From G963720475 sp963720475 (GTDB lineage: Bacteria; Actinomycetota; Thermoleophilia; Solirubrobacterales; Thermoleophilaceae), in the NCBI GenBank assembly GCA_963720475.1, contig OY970394.1, positions 806,001 through 870,000 on the forward strand: a DNA stretch of 64,000 nt, read 5' to 3'. The translations under genes were made by a program, and so were the position numbers. A model generated the notes under the pieces. That model did not search any database, was not told where the DNA came from, and was given only the letters and a program-made list of their open reading frames with translations. The first letter of the stretch is position 1; each line of letters begins with the position of its first letter. Shown here piece by piece: positions 57,087 to 64,000 of the stretch.

Positions 57087-57926
57087 TCAGCGGTCGGCTG
57101 GCCGCAGCCCGCGCTCGGTGAGGTGCTCGTCGAGCAGCCGCCGCCAGGAGCGCAGCTCGCGCTGGTACTTGAACTCGCACAGCTCAGCACGTTGCGGCGT
57201 GAGGCCCTCCTTGCCGCCGACGAGGTTGCGGAAGCGTTTCGGGTCGCTTCCGTAGACGAAGCAGAGCGCGTCGATCTCGCGCTGTTGGGCCACCTTGTGG
57301 TTGTCGGCGTAGTTGGCGAGTCCCGCCGGACCGAGACGCTTGCCCTCGTCGGACTCGAGCGCCGCCGCGCTCAGCGGGACGATCTGGCCCTGGCGCCCCT
57401 CCTCCGACGCAATCGCGAGCACTGCCGCGAGGCTGTCCGCGTCGGACTCCTCGCCGCCGACGGAGGGCAGGTCGAGTGCGTCGATCAGACCGTGCGTCAG
57501 CTCGTGGTAAAGGGCGAAGACCATCGCGTCCGAGAGCACCTGGTCGCTCGTGCGGTCCGGGAGGCGCGGATGGCCGAAGCGCTCGATGTCGTCGCGCGAC
57601 TGGTCGACGAACGCATAGGGGAAGTACACGGTGCGGTCCTCGGGCACGTAGGTCGGTCCGCCGATCTGCTTGCGCGTCGCCTCGTCCTCACTCACCGCAC
57701 GGACCGTGATGTCGGTCGGAAGGTCGGTCTCGTCGTTGACCGTGCGAACCGCCCGTTCGAACGGCTTGCGCAGGAGCGCCTCGTCCTCGGGATGGCCGGG
57801 GTCGAAGGTCAAGCGAACCTCGCCGGTGTGCTTCTCATCGTCGTCCCCGGAAGTGATCAGCCACACGGCGCCGACAGCGGCCGCGCCCAGAAGCGCTGCC
57901 ACCAGCAATCCCCAGCGCGATTTCAT
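57087..57926 (-). CDS. DUF4344 putative metallopeptidase, membrane anchored
   Basis: 279 residues from ATG 57926, with GGGAG upstream. One N-terminal helix (WGLLVAALLGAAAVGAVWLI) anchors the protein. The external domain carries the zinc motif HELTH at 141-145 (ALYHELTHGLIDAL) with Glu160/Asp162 in GGEESDADSLAAVL as likely third ligand, and the aromatic-rich DRTVYFPYAFVDQSRDDI. These are features of DUF4344 metallopeptidases. The length is typical. Substrate unknown; it lies between the GH16 pair and the NTF2-like gene, all with secreted or surface context. Confidence 0.85.
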   Translation of the reverse strand: MKSRWGLLVAALLGAAAVGAVWLITSGDDDEKHTGEVRLTFDPGHPEDEALLRKPFERAVRTVNDETDLPTDITVRAVSEDEATRKQIGGPTYVPEDRTVYFPYAFVDQSRDDIERFGHPRLPDRTSDQVLSDAMVFALYHELTHGLIDALDLPSVGGEESDADSLAAVLAIASEEGRQGQIVPLSAAALESDEGKRLGPAGLANYADNHKVAQQREIDALCFVYGSDPKRFRNLVGGKEGLTPQRAELCEFKYQRELRSWRRLLDEHLTERGLRPADR

Positions 57927-57979
57927 CAGCCGAGTCTCCCACCTGGGCGGACCTCGGTGTCGCGGGATACTCCTCGCCG

Positions 57980-58378
57980 ATGTCGCAAGAGAACGTTGAG
58001 GCCGTGCGGCGGATCTACGAGGACGGCGTGATCGACCTACACGCCGAGCTCGCAGCGCTCCTCGCACCCGATGTGGAGTACGTCAACCCGCCGGAAGCGG
58101 TCGATCCCGGGACCCGCCGCGGCAAGGCCGAGGTCCTGCGGGCCTTCAAGAACATCGAAGATAACTTCGACTCGACGCGATACGAGCTTCATGAGCTGTT
58201 CGACGCGGGCGACAGCGTCGTCGCTTCGATCAGCTTCTTCGCGCGCGGCCGGGGCAGCGAGACCGAGGTCGAGCAGGCGGAGGCGCACACCTGGACGTTC
58301 CGGTCCGGAGGGATCGTCCGCTTCGAATGGTGCCGCGACCTGCCGCGCGCGCTCGAGGGCGTCGGGCTGGCGGAGTAG
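57980..58378 (+). CDS. NTF2/SnoaL-like small protein
   Basis: 132 residues. SQENVEAVRRIYEDGVIDLHAELAALLAPDVEYVNPPEAVDPGTRRGKAEVLRAFKNIEDNFDS is the typical helix-loop-strand opening of SnoaL-like proteins, and DSVVASISFFARGRGSETEV...TFRSGGIVRFEWCRDLPRALEGVGL closes the cone. The W/D positions of ketosteroid-isomerase-type catalysis cannot be assigned. Starting with M-S-x-E-N-V-E, it resembles a large actinobacterial paralogue group. A degenerate -10 (TACTCC) lies 6 bp upstream of the ATG. Confidence 0.85.
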   Translation: MSQENVEAVRRIYEDGVIDLHAELAALLAPDVEYVNPPEAVDPGTRRGKAEVLRAFKNIEDNFDSTRYELHELFDAGDSVVASISFFARGRGSETEVEQAEAHTWTFRSGGIVRFEWCRDLPRALEGVGLAE

Positions 58379-58410
58379 GCCTCGGGGTGGCGGCGGGCGC
58401 ATTTACGGGT

Positions 58411-58416
58411 TAGGCT
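58411..58416 (+). promoter_or_regulatory. Candidate -10 (TAGGCT) for leaderless CHRD gene
   Basis: TAGGCT ends 8 bp before ATG 58425; it probably also serves the second CHRD gene 4 bp after the first. Confidence 0.5.
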
Positions 58417-58424
58417 CGATTCTG

Positions 58425-60074
58425 ATGCGTAGGACTTCCTGGGTGATTCTGGCTGCAGTGGCGATCGCCGCTGTCGTGCCCGGGGCGGCCGAGGCCCGCT
58501 ACAAGGTCACGCTCGACACCTCGACGCCGACGGCGACGGCGACCTTCACCGAGGCGAGCTCTACGCCGGACGCTGCCGACCTGCTGACGCTGCGCGAGGA
58601 CGGGACGAGGATGCGCCACAATCGCAAGGACCTCGGCGACTCCCAGTTCGCGAGCGGGCTTGACTTCGACACCTCGCAGGCGGGGAACCAGTACCTCTCC
58701 AGCGGCAGCGCGTCGAGGGTGATCGTCAACGCCGGCGGCGGGGCCGATGCGATCCTGCTCGGGCGCTTCGGAAACGGCGCGCACGAGTTCGAGACCGACG
58801 TCGAGGTCCGGGGCCAGGCCGGCGACGACCTGGTCTTGGTCGACACCTTCGGCGACGGGGAGAACCGCTTCGAGACGATCACGCCGTCCCAGATGGTCGG
58901 GCTGCCCGGAATCGTCGCCTACTCGACGATCGAGCGCCTCACGTTCATGGCTGGAGAGGGCAACGACCACATCTCCGTCAACGGTGCCCCCGGCGTGACC
59001 AACCTGATCACCCGAGGCGGGAATGACCAGTTCATTCCCGGGCCGCCGAGCGTCGGCAGCGGTTCGTTGAAGGGCGGCTTCTACTCGGGCGGCGACGGCA
59101 CCGACAAGATCGACTACGTGGTGCGCGGCTCGGGCAGTGCAGACCTGACCAGGCAGCGTTTCTTCGAGGCGGCCAACCTCGACGCCTTCCAGGAGAACCC
59201 GCCACCGCCGAGTCCGGCCTTCGGCTACGGATCGGTGCGGATCAACCCGACGACGGACGTCTTCGATGTCGACGTCTTCGCGATCGGGCTGATCGGCGGG
59301 CCGATCGTCGCCTCGCACATACATCGCGGCGAGGTCGGCACGAACGGGCCGGTCATCTTCGATCTCGGCGTGGTCGCCTGGAAGCCCGCGTCGCCGACCG
59401 CCCACTCGTCGCTTTCAAAGCTCGATCGCTTCGATCCAGACACGAACCCGCTCAATGACGTCAATACCGCGACGCTCAGCCTGATGCCGAGCGAGCGCTA
59501 CTTCAACGTTCACACGGACGTCTTCGGCAACGGCGAGGTGCGCGGACAGATCTTCGACGCGAGCACGACCGCCGGGCCCGCCAGCGCGGTGACATTCGCG
59601 GCCAACGTCGAAGCCATCGTCGCCGCTCCGCCGGCGATGGGCGGGACGGCCGGCGCGCGCAGACCCGGGCAGCTCACAAGCACCGGAGTGAGCCACCTGA
59701 GCCCGTTCGCGTTCAAGCAGGACGGCGCAGCGGGGATAGACACCGGCGCCACGGCCACGTGCGGCAACGGTGGCGAGCGCTGCTCCGCGATTGCGACGGC
59801 CCGCAGCGGCGGGAAGACGCTCGGCGCGAAGCGTCTGACGCTCGAGCCCGGTGTAACGCGCAAGGCCGTGATCAGACTTTCCAAGCAGCATGCGAAGGCG
59901 CTGCGGACCACCGGTCGCTCGGTCGAAGTGCGCATCGCGCTGCAACAGCGCGGGGGGCGCAAGGTGGTGAGGAGCAAGACGGTGAGCGTCGGCCGCGCTC
60001 CCAAGGCCGCCCGCGACGCCGGAGTCTCCGACGGCGTGACGCACGGCTCGCGGCTCAACTGCCCGCTGCTGTAG
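58425..60074 (+). CDS. Secreted CHRD-domain protein with C-terminal Ig-like tail
   Basis: 549 residues from ATG 58425, with signal peptide RRTSWVILAAVAIAAVVPGAAEA. An N-terminal part with Ca-binding-like G/D-rich turns (NAGGGADAILLG, RGQAGDDLVLVDTFGDGENRF, MAGEGNDHISV) resembles hemolysin-type beta-roll repeats. A CHRD domain follows at about 265-385: TDVFDVDVFAIGL, SHIHRGEVGTNGPVIFDLG and FNVHTDVFGNGEVRGQIF. The last 150 residues hold a paired-Cys Ig-like tail (CGNGGERCSAIATA) ending LRTTGRSVEVRIALQQRGGRKVVRSKTVSV. Surface or matrix role inferred. It is a tandem paralogue of the next gene. Confidence 0.85.
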   Translation: MRRTSWVILAAVAIAAVVPGAAEARYKVTLDTSTPTATATFTEASSTPDAADLLTLREDGTRMRHNRKDLGDSQFASGLDFDTSQAGNQYLSSGSASRVIVNAGGGADAILLGRFGNGAHEFETDVEVRGQAGDDLVLVDTFGDGENRFETITPSQMVGLPGIVAYSTIERLTFMAGEGNDHISVNGAPGVTNLITRGGNDQFIPGPPSVGSGSLKGGFYSGGDGTDKIDYVVRGSGSADLTRQRFFEAANLDAFQENPPPPSPAFGYGSVRINPTTDVFDVDVFAIGLIGGPIVASHIHRGEVGTNGPVIFDLGVVAWKPASPTAHSSLSKLDRFDPDTNPLNDVNTATLSLMPSERYFNVHTDVFGNGEVRGQIFDASTTAGPASAVTFAANVEAIVAAPPAMGGTAGARRPGQLTSTGVSHLSPFAFKQDGAAGIDTGATATCGNGGERCSAIATARSGGKTLGAKRLTLEPGVTRKAVIRLSKQHAKALRTTGRSVEVRIALQQRGGRKVVRSKTVSVGRAPKAARDAGVSDGVTHGSRLNCPLL

Positions 60075-60078
60075 AGCC

Positions 60079-61278
60079 ATGCGCCGAGGAGCCTGCCTGA
60101 CCTTCGCAGCGGTGGCGATCGCCGCCGTCGCACCCGCCGCGGCAGACGCCCGCTACAAGGCCGCGATCGAGAGCTCGGGTTCGACCACGATCGCGAGGTT
60201 CACCGAGTCGAGCGCGACACCGAACGCCGCCGACCTGCTCGTGCTGCGCGAGGACGGGACGAAGCTGCGCCACAACCGCAAGGACCTCGGCGACAGCCAG
60301 TTCGCGAGCGGGCTCGACTTCGACACCTCTCAGACCGGGAACCAGTACATCTCGAGCGACAGCTCCCAGTCGGTGGTCGTGGTCCACGCCGGCGGGGGCG
60401 CCGACGCGGTCAGGCTCGGGTTGCCGGGGTTTGCCAAGACCCAGTTCCAGGCCGGAATCCAGTTCCGCGGAGACGGCGGGGACGACCACCTGGTGATCGA
60501 CGACACCAGCGACATCTTCACTCGCGTGGTGGAGATGATGAGCAGTCAGCTCGACGGCTACGGCGGCGTCATCCAATACGTCGGGATCGAGCGCCTGACC
60601 CTGTTCGGGAGCGACTCGGCGGACATCCTCAACGTCCACGGCACACCAGGCGTCACGAACCTGATCACCCGCGATGGCCCGGACACATTCAAGCCCGGCC
60701 CCGGGGCCAGTCTCAAGGGCGGCTTCTTCGCGGCGGGCGCGGGCGATGACACGATCGACTACACGAGCCGCGGCTCGGGCAGCGCGAACCTCACCAAGCA
60801 GCGCTACTTCGAGGCCTCCCTCGACGGGGCGCAGCAGGTCCCGCCGCCGTCGCCCGTCAGCACCGCGTTCGGCTACGGCGCGATCCGGATCAACCCGCTC
60901 ACCGACGTGTTCGACGTCGACGTGCTGACGTTCGGGCTGACCCGCGGCCCGATCACCGCATCGCATATCCACCGCGGCCTGAGCGGTTCCAACGGCGCGG
61001 TCATCTTCGAGCTCGGCACCTCCGCCTGGCTCCCCGCGCACCCGACCGCCCACGCGTCGCTCGCCAAGGTGGACCGCTTCGACCCGGATACGAACCCCGC
61101 CCTCGACGTCAACACCTCGACGCTGATGGGGACGGGCAACTACTTCAATATCCACACGAACGCGCCGTACGCGGGCGGGGAGATCCGCGGCCAGATCTTC
61201 GGACCGTTCGGGACCGCAGGGCCCGCCAGCGCGACGAAATTCGCCGCTGGCGTCGAAACCGTCATACCTGCCCCATAA
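60079..61278 (+). CDS. Secreted CHRD-domain protein, tandem paralogue
   Basis: 399 residues starting 4 bp after the first CHRD gene. Signal peptide: ACLTFAAVAIAAVAPAAADA. The block LREDGTKLRHNRKDLGDSQF corresponds to LREDGTRMRHNRKDLGDSQF of the upstream gene, followed by the same D/G-rich beta-roll segment (HAGGGADAVRLG, RGDGGDDHLVIDD) and a CHRD domain (SHIHRGLSGSNGAVIFELG, FNIHTNAPYAGGEIRGQIF). It stops right after CHRD, lacking the Ig-like tail of its partner. The pair may form one structure. Confidence 0.87.
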   Translation: MRRGACLTFAAVAIAAVAPAAADARYKAAIESSGSTTIARFTESSATPNAADLLVLREDGTKLRHNRKDLGDSQFASGLDFDTSQTGNQYISSDSSQSVVVVHAGGGADAVRLGLPGFAKTQFQAGIQFRGDGGDDHLVIDDTSDIFTRVVEMMSSQLDGYGGVIQYVGIERLTLFGSDSADILNVHGTPGVTNLITRDGPDTFKPGPGASLKGGFFAAGAGDDTIDYTSRGSGSANLTKQRYFEASLDGAQQVPPPSPVSTAFGYGAIRINPLTDVFDVDVLTFGLTRGPITASHIHRGLSGSNGAVIFELGTSAWLPAHPTAHASLAKVDRFDPDTNPALDVNTSTLMGTGNYFNIHTNAPYAGGEIRGQIFGPFGTAGPASATKFAAGVETVIPAP

Positions 61279-61280
61279 CG

Positions 61281-61296
61281 GGTAGCCCTTGCTACC
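61281..61296 (+). terminator. Small hairpin after the CHRD pair
   Basis: GGTAGC and GCTACC pair as a 6-bp stem with a CCTT loop, 2 bp after the TAA of the second CHRD gene. No U-tract, so weak evidence. Confidence 0.35.
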
Positions 61297-61345
61297 GTGA
61301 GGTATCGGCCTTAGGTCTCTGCCTATCCTGGTCACGGCCGTTCTG

Positions 61346-63019
61346 ATGGCTCTCGTCTGCTTGCCCTCGGCCGCGTCGGCGGCCGACTGCCCGGGCGACC
61401 TTTGCCCGGTGACGGAGCAGATCCAGCCGGGCGGCAAGCTCGCCGACAGCACCGGCGACGGGCGCGTCGACAGCTCGTTCAAGGGTCGGCGGCTCAACTC
61501 CCAGACGGTCGAGATCAGCCTCGTTACCTTCGGCGGACGCACGCTGTGGTCGTTCCCGATCGCGCACAAGATCGTGCTGCCCGGCGAGGAGCCGTTCCCC
61601 AATCCTGCGACCGCCGGCGAGTTCACCGGCGACGGCGTGCCCGACTATGCCTTTGCGGCGCGCGGGCCGATCGCCGGCGCGGAGCCGTGGGGAGGGTTCC
61701 CGCAGACCTGGTCGCAGCCGGCGCTTGTCGACGGGGCGACGGGGAAGGTCTCCTATCCGCTGCCCGCGATCGACAACCGGCGCTGGGACTTCACTTCGTA
61801 CGCCGGCCCGACCGCCAAGTACCCGACACACCGCTATTCCGGCTTCGTCCAGATCGGCGACTTCAACACCGCCTACCACGGACGCGAAGTCGTGATCATC
61901 CCCACGTATGCGCCCGAGGGTCGCGGCTGGGTGCTGAACTGGGACCACAGCGAGCGCTGGCGCAAGGTCGAAGGCCGCAACGGGGCGACGTCCCTGCTGC
62001 ACCCCTCGGAGCCGGAGTTCGAGTCCCACTACAACGCCGCCAACCCCGGCTCTCCCTGTAAGCACCCGTTCACGCTCACGACCTGCCACGTCCAGGACAG
62101 CCACGTCCCGACGGGGCTGATCATCAACTCGCGCGGCTGGCGCAACCTGTTCTCGATGACCTCGGGGCGGGCGCTGCTCTACCGCTCCGACCTGACGCCC
62201 ACGGCCGACACGGTATGGCAATCGGGCGACACGCCCAACGGCGGGCGCAACAAGGGCTACAGCTACTCCTTCTCGCACGACGGGCACGACTACGCAGCGC
62301 TGCTCGGCGGCTGCGCGGTAAAGGTCGCGCGCGCGTCGATGAAGAGCGGCGCGCCGCCGAGCGGCCTGCGCGAGACCTCGCTCGACGGGGTCGATGCGCA
62401 CTGCGGGATCCACCGCCACTACGCGTCGTTCGAGATCGACGGCCAGAAGATCAAGAACCAGTTCAACCGCTACTACAGCTACTCGGGCGACCGCGGGGAG
62501 GGCTTCTTCCACAACCGGATCGAGTTCCCCAACAACCCCGTCGGTCCGGTCGGCGGCAGCGGGACCCATTGGCAGGTCTACAACCTCTACCGGGCCGAGG
62601 AGCAGTCCACCGGCCCCGGGCACTGGGAGCTCCAGGTGATCCGCGACCCGGCGCGGCCGCAGGACGTTGACGGCGTGCCAGGCTGGTACGTCTGGGACGC
62701 GGTCGATCTCGACCACGACGGCCAGTCGGAGCTACTGGCGACCAGGACGCCCGCCGACGGGCCGGATGGCTACGTCCTGCCGTGGGAGACCGACGTGCTG
62801 CGCTGGAACGGCAGCGCGTTCGTGAGCGTGGATCACGAGGACGGCGTTGCGCCGGCGCTGTTCACCTACCCGAACATGGCGACCCGCTACGCCGACGGTG
62901 GGCGCAAGCGCGAGGGCACGATCCTGCGCGACGTCGACTCCCCTTCGGACGGGATCGACGAGGTCATGGTCGAGGACGAGGACGGCGACCGCTCGTACCT
63001 GAAGTTCAGCGGGCTCTAG
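61346..63019 (+). CDS. Secreted FG-GAP/VCBS-like protein of unknown function
   Basis: 557 residues from ATG 61346. The first residues (MALVCLPSAASAADCPGDLCP) are only the end of a signal peptide; the upstream frame would add R-S-L-P-I-L-V-T-A-V-L but has no ATG, GTG or TTG before a stop at 61298. The body has D-x-D/N-x-D-G motifs (ADSTGDGRVDSSF, GEFTGDGVPDYAF, VDLDHDGQSELLATR, EDEDGDRSYLKF) spaced like integrin-type FG-GAP calcium-binding propeller blades. Several Cys pairs (CPGDLC, CKHPFTLTTC) suggest disulfides. Adhesion or polysaccharide binding is possible. Function unknown. Confidence 0.75.
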   Translation: MALVCLPSAASAADCPGDLCPVTEQIQPGGKLADSTGDGRVDSSFKGRRLNSQTVEISLVTFGGRTLWSFPIAHKIVLPGEEPFPNPATAGEFTGDGVPDYAFAARGPIAGAEPWGGFPQTWSQPALVDGATGKVSYPLPAIDNRRWDFTSYAGPTAKYPTHRYSGFVQIGDFNTAYHGREVVIIPTYAPEGRGWVLNWDHSERWRKVEGRNGATSLLHPSEPEFESHYNAANPGSPCKHPFTLTTCHVQDSHVPTGLIINSRGWRNLFSMTSGRALLYRSDLTPTADTVWQSGDTPNGGRNKGYSYSFSHDGHDYAALLGGCAVKVARASMKSGAPPSGLRETSLDGVDAHCGIHRHYASFEIDGQKIKNQFNRYYSYSGDRGEGFFHNRIEFPNNPVGPVGGSGTHWQVYNLYRAEEQSTGPGHWELQVIRDPARPQDVDGVPGWYVWDAVDLDHDGQSELLATRTPADGPDGYVLPWETDVLRWNGSAFVSVDHEDGVAPALFTYPNMATRYADGGRKREGTILRDVDSPSDGIDEVMVEDEDGDRSYLKFSGL

Positions 63020-63046
63020 CAGCCCCTGGCGGAGGCGCGTAGGCGT

Positions 63047-63787
63047 CTAGGGAATCACGATCTGGAAGCCGACGTCGTTGGCCGGCGCGGCGTTGCCGGC
63101 AGTGGCCATGACGACAGGCTGGCGCTCGGTGATCACGACGAAGTCGGTCGGGTTCGGGCAGCTGGCGAGCTCGGGATCTCGGATCAGGACCGTCGTGTTG
63201 CCTTCCGGGTTCGTGTTCGAGTCCCAGTCCGCGGAGGCGACCGCGGGGACGTCGCGCGCATCGACACCAGGCACGGTGATGCAGTACTCGCCGGTCGTGA
63301 TCCGGCGGACCTCGCTGATGCCCTTGTCCTTCTCGGGCGGGCAGAGGACCGGAGTCCCCGCGCAGTTCGCGATGTCCACACGGCCGTAGGCGTGGGCCCC
63401 GAGCTCGAGGTCGAGTGTCGCCTCTTGGATGTCGTCGCCGGTGATCGTGTCGTCGTCTATATCGCCGCCTGTGATTGCGTCGTCGGCGATATCAGCGCCC
63501 GCGATCGCGCCGTCGTTGATATCAGCGCTCGTGATCGTGTTGTCGACGATGTGGTTGCTGAGGATCCCGTTGTCGCGGATCCGAGTGCCGAAGACAGCGC
63601 CGAGCGCGAGGTCGCTGGTGCCTACCTGAAGGTTCTTGATGTCCTCCGAGAGCAGCGACTCATTGATCACGTCGGAGCTGCCGATCGTGTCGATCGCGTA
63701 GGCGCTCGTGCCGCCGAGCGCCACGAACAGGGCGAGATAGGCGACGACAGTCCCATGGCTGGGCCGCCGGCGAAGCTTGCGCAGCAT
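63047..63787 (-). CDS. Secreted ALGGTxYA-family protein with decapeptide repeats
   Basis: 246 residues from ATG 63787, which places the signal-like stretch GTVVAYLALFVALGGTSAYA at residues 13-32, matching the protein at 21884-22444. Residues about 75-125 are ten-residue repeats of the pattern x-D-x-x-I-x-x-x-D-I (VDNTITSADI, NDGAIAGADI, ADDAITGGDI, DDDTITGDDI), likely a beta-helix stalk. The C-terminal 120 residues contain Cys pairs (CAGTPVLCPP, SCPNPTDFVVI) and may be a small head domain. Function unknown; exported. A TACGCT element lies 8 bp upstream. Confidence 0.78.
   Translation of the reverse strand: MLRKLRRRPSHGTVVAYLALFVALGGTSAYAIDTIGSSDVINESLLSEDIKNLQVGTSDLALGAVFGTRIRDNGILSNHIVDNTITSADINDGAIAGADIADDAITGGDIDDDTITGDDIQEATLDLELGAHAYGRVDIANCAGTPVLCPPEKDKGISEVRRITTGEYCITVPGVDARDVPAVASADWDSNTNPEGNTTVLIRDPELASCPNPTDFVVITERQPVVMATAGNAAPANDVGFQIVIP
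63418..63540. repeat. 30-bp-period coding repeat in ALGGTxYA gene
   Basis: The decapeptide repeats appear in DNA as about four imperfect 30-bp units containing variations of GATATCGSCG and GTGATCG on the plus strand. They are coding repeats, likely prone to copy-number change. Confidence 0.6.
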
Positions 63788-63795
63788 TCCGCAAC

Positions 63796-63801
63796 AGCGT
63801 A
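63796..63801 (-). promoter_or_regulatory. Candidate -10 (TACGCT) for leaderless ALGGTxYA gene
   Basis: TACGCT on the minus strand ends 8 bp before ATG 63787, the same hexamer and spacing as at 24591-24596. Confidence 0.5.
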
Positions 63802-63877
63802 GAGGCGCCACCAGGCGACCGCAACATGCAGCTGTTTTGCCGTTCGCTGCTACCGTTCCGAGCCGTTGGCCCAACAA

Positions 63878-64000
63878 GTGTCGGCTGTGCGCGACGGGGG
63901 AAGCACAAGGCGGCGAGCAAGGAGAGCTTTGGGGGCACCAGGTCGAGCCGCAGCCCAGCATTTGCAGGGGTTTCGGCTGGCCAAGCTCGCGGGAGCGGCG
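63878..64000 (+). CDS. Possible 3'-truncated reading frame at window edge
   Basis: A GTG at 63878 opens a frame of 41 codons without a stop to the window end (VSAVRDGGSTRRRARRAL...FRLAKLAGAA). It is Arg-rich, no ribosome site or -10 is obvious and no family is recognised. It could be a real gene start or an open frame by chance in GC-rich DNA. The remaining sequence 63802-63877 shows no other feature. Confidence 0.25.
   Translation, partial: MSAVRDGGSTRRRARRALGAPGRAAAQHLQGFRLAKLAGAA

Noticed and set aside
1..64000. tRNA, rRNA, riboswitch, insertion sequence or prophage
   Set aside because: I looked for typical signatures in the intergenic gaps (all under about 215 bp) and among products and found none; a covariance-model search would be decisive for small RNAs.

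Overview
The window is high-GC, gene-dense bacterial chromosome. Strong G/C third-position bias, many GTG starts, 1-4 bp ATGA/GTGA/TGATG overlaps and large families of secreted Ig-like proteins point to an actinobacterium. Two proteins with an 'ALGGTxYA' N-terminus, tandem CHRD-domain proteins and many SRPBCC/acyl-CoA enzymes suggest a Thermoleophilia (Solirubrobacterales-like) member; that placement is inference. I saw no rRNA, tRNA, CRISPR array, transposase or prophage gene, and no gene-free stretch longer than about 210 bp.

Layout. (1) 1-12141: surface polysaccharide block. A DMFA2-like secreted protein and a PQQ-propeller protein are followed by a minus-strand operon (GT2, O-antigen ligase, GT-C-like mannosyltransferase), then a GT4, a TolB-like propeller protein, a methyltransferase, a polysaccharide deacetylase, a membrane GT2 and a small phosphoglycosyl transferase. 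(2) 12148-16454: PGRP amidase, DUF3105 protein, alpha/beta hydrolase, two-domain VOC dioxygenase. (3) 16496-22444: acyl-CoA catabolism operon (SRPBCC, two paired acyl-CoA dehydrogenases, double-hotdog MaoC hydratase) divergent from an SDR-TetR pair across a probable shared operator. (4) 22553-31763: GH20 hexosaminidase and SRPBCC, then a plus-strand operon of acetoacetyl-CoA synthetase, DUF2834, P450, GST-like, flavin amine oxidase, membrane protein and esterase. (5) 31778-36041: a probable iron-uptake operon behind a double TAGGGNNCCCTA palindrome: a lipoprotein homologous to the N-terminal domain of the next gene, an FTR1-type iron permease, a hydantoinase/oxoprolinase-family protein and a membrane coiled-coil protein. 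(6) 36051-48220: lytic transglycosylase-like protein, DUF3089 lipase-like protein, DHA2 MFS exporter, VOC proteins, an internally deleted DUF2252 gene, an ECF sigma factor with SnoaL-like tail, acyl-CoA ligase, lipoprotein, small secreted/membrane proteins and an acyl-CoA desaturase. (7) 48289-54617: class III cyclase-AAA-TPR regulator, an unrecognised 396-aa protein and a membrane patatin phospholipase. (8) 54652-64000: secreted protein block with tandem GH16 glucanases, a DUF4344 metallopeptidase, an NTF2-like protein, tandem CHRD proteins, an FG-GAP-like protein and an ALGGT-family repeat protein.

The most striking genome-level signal is promoter architecture. About twenty genes have a -10-like hexamer (mostly TANNNT) ending 6-10 bp before the start codon and no Shine-Dalgarno sequence, as expected for leaderless mRNAs; several divergent gene pairs share 17-60 bp intergenic regions built of back-to-back -10 elements. 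The most interesting candidate system is the four-gene iron operon.
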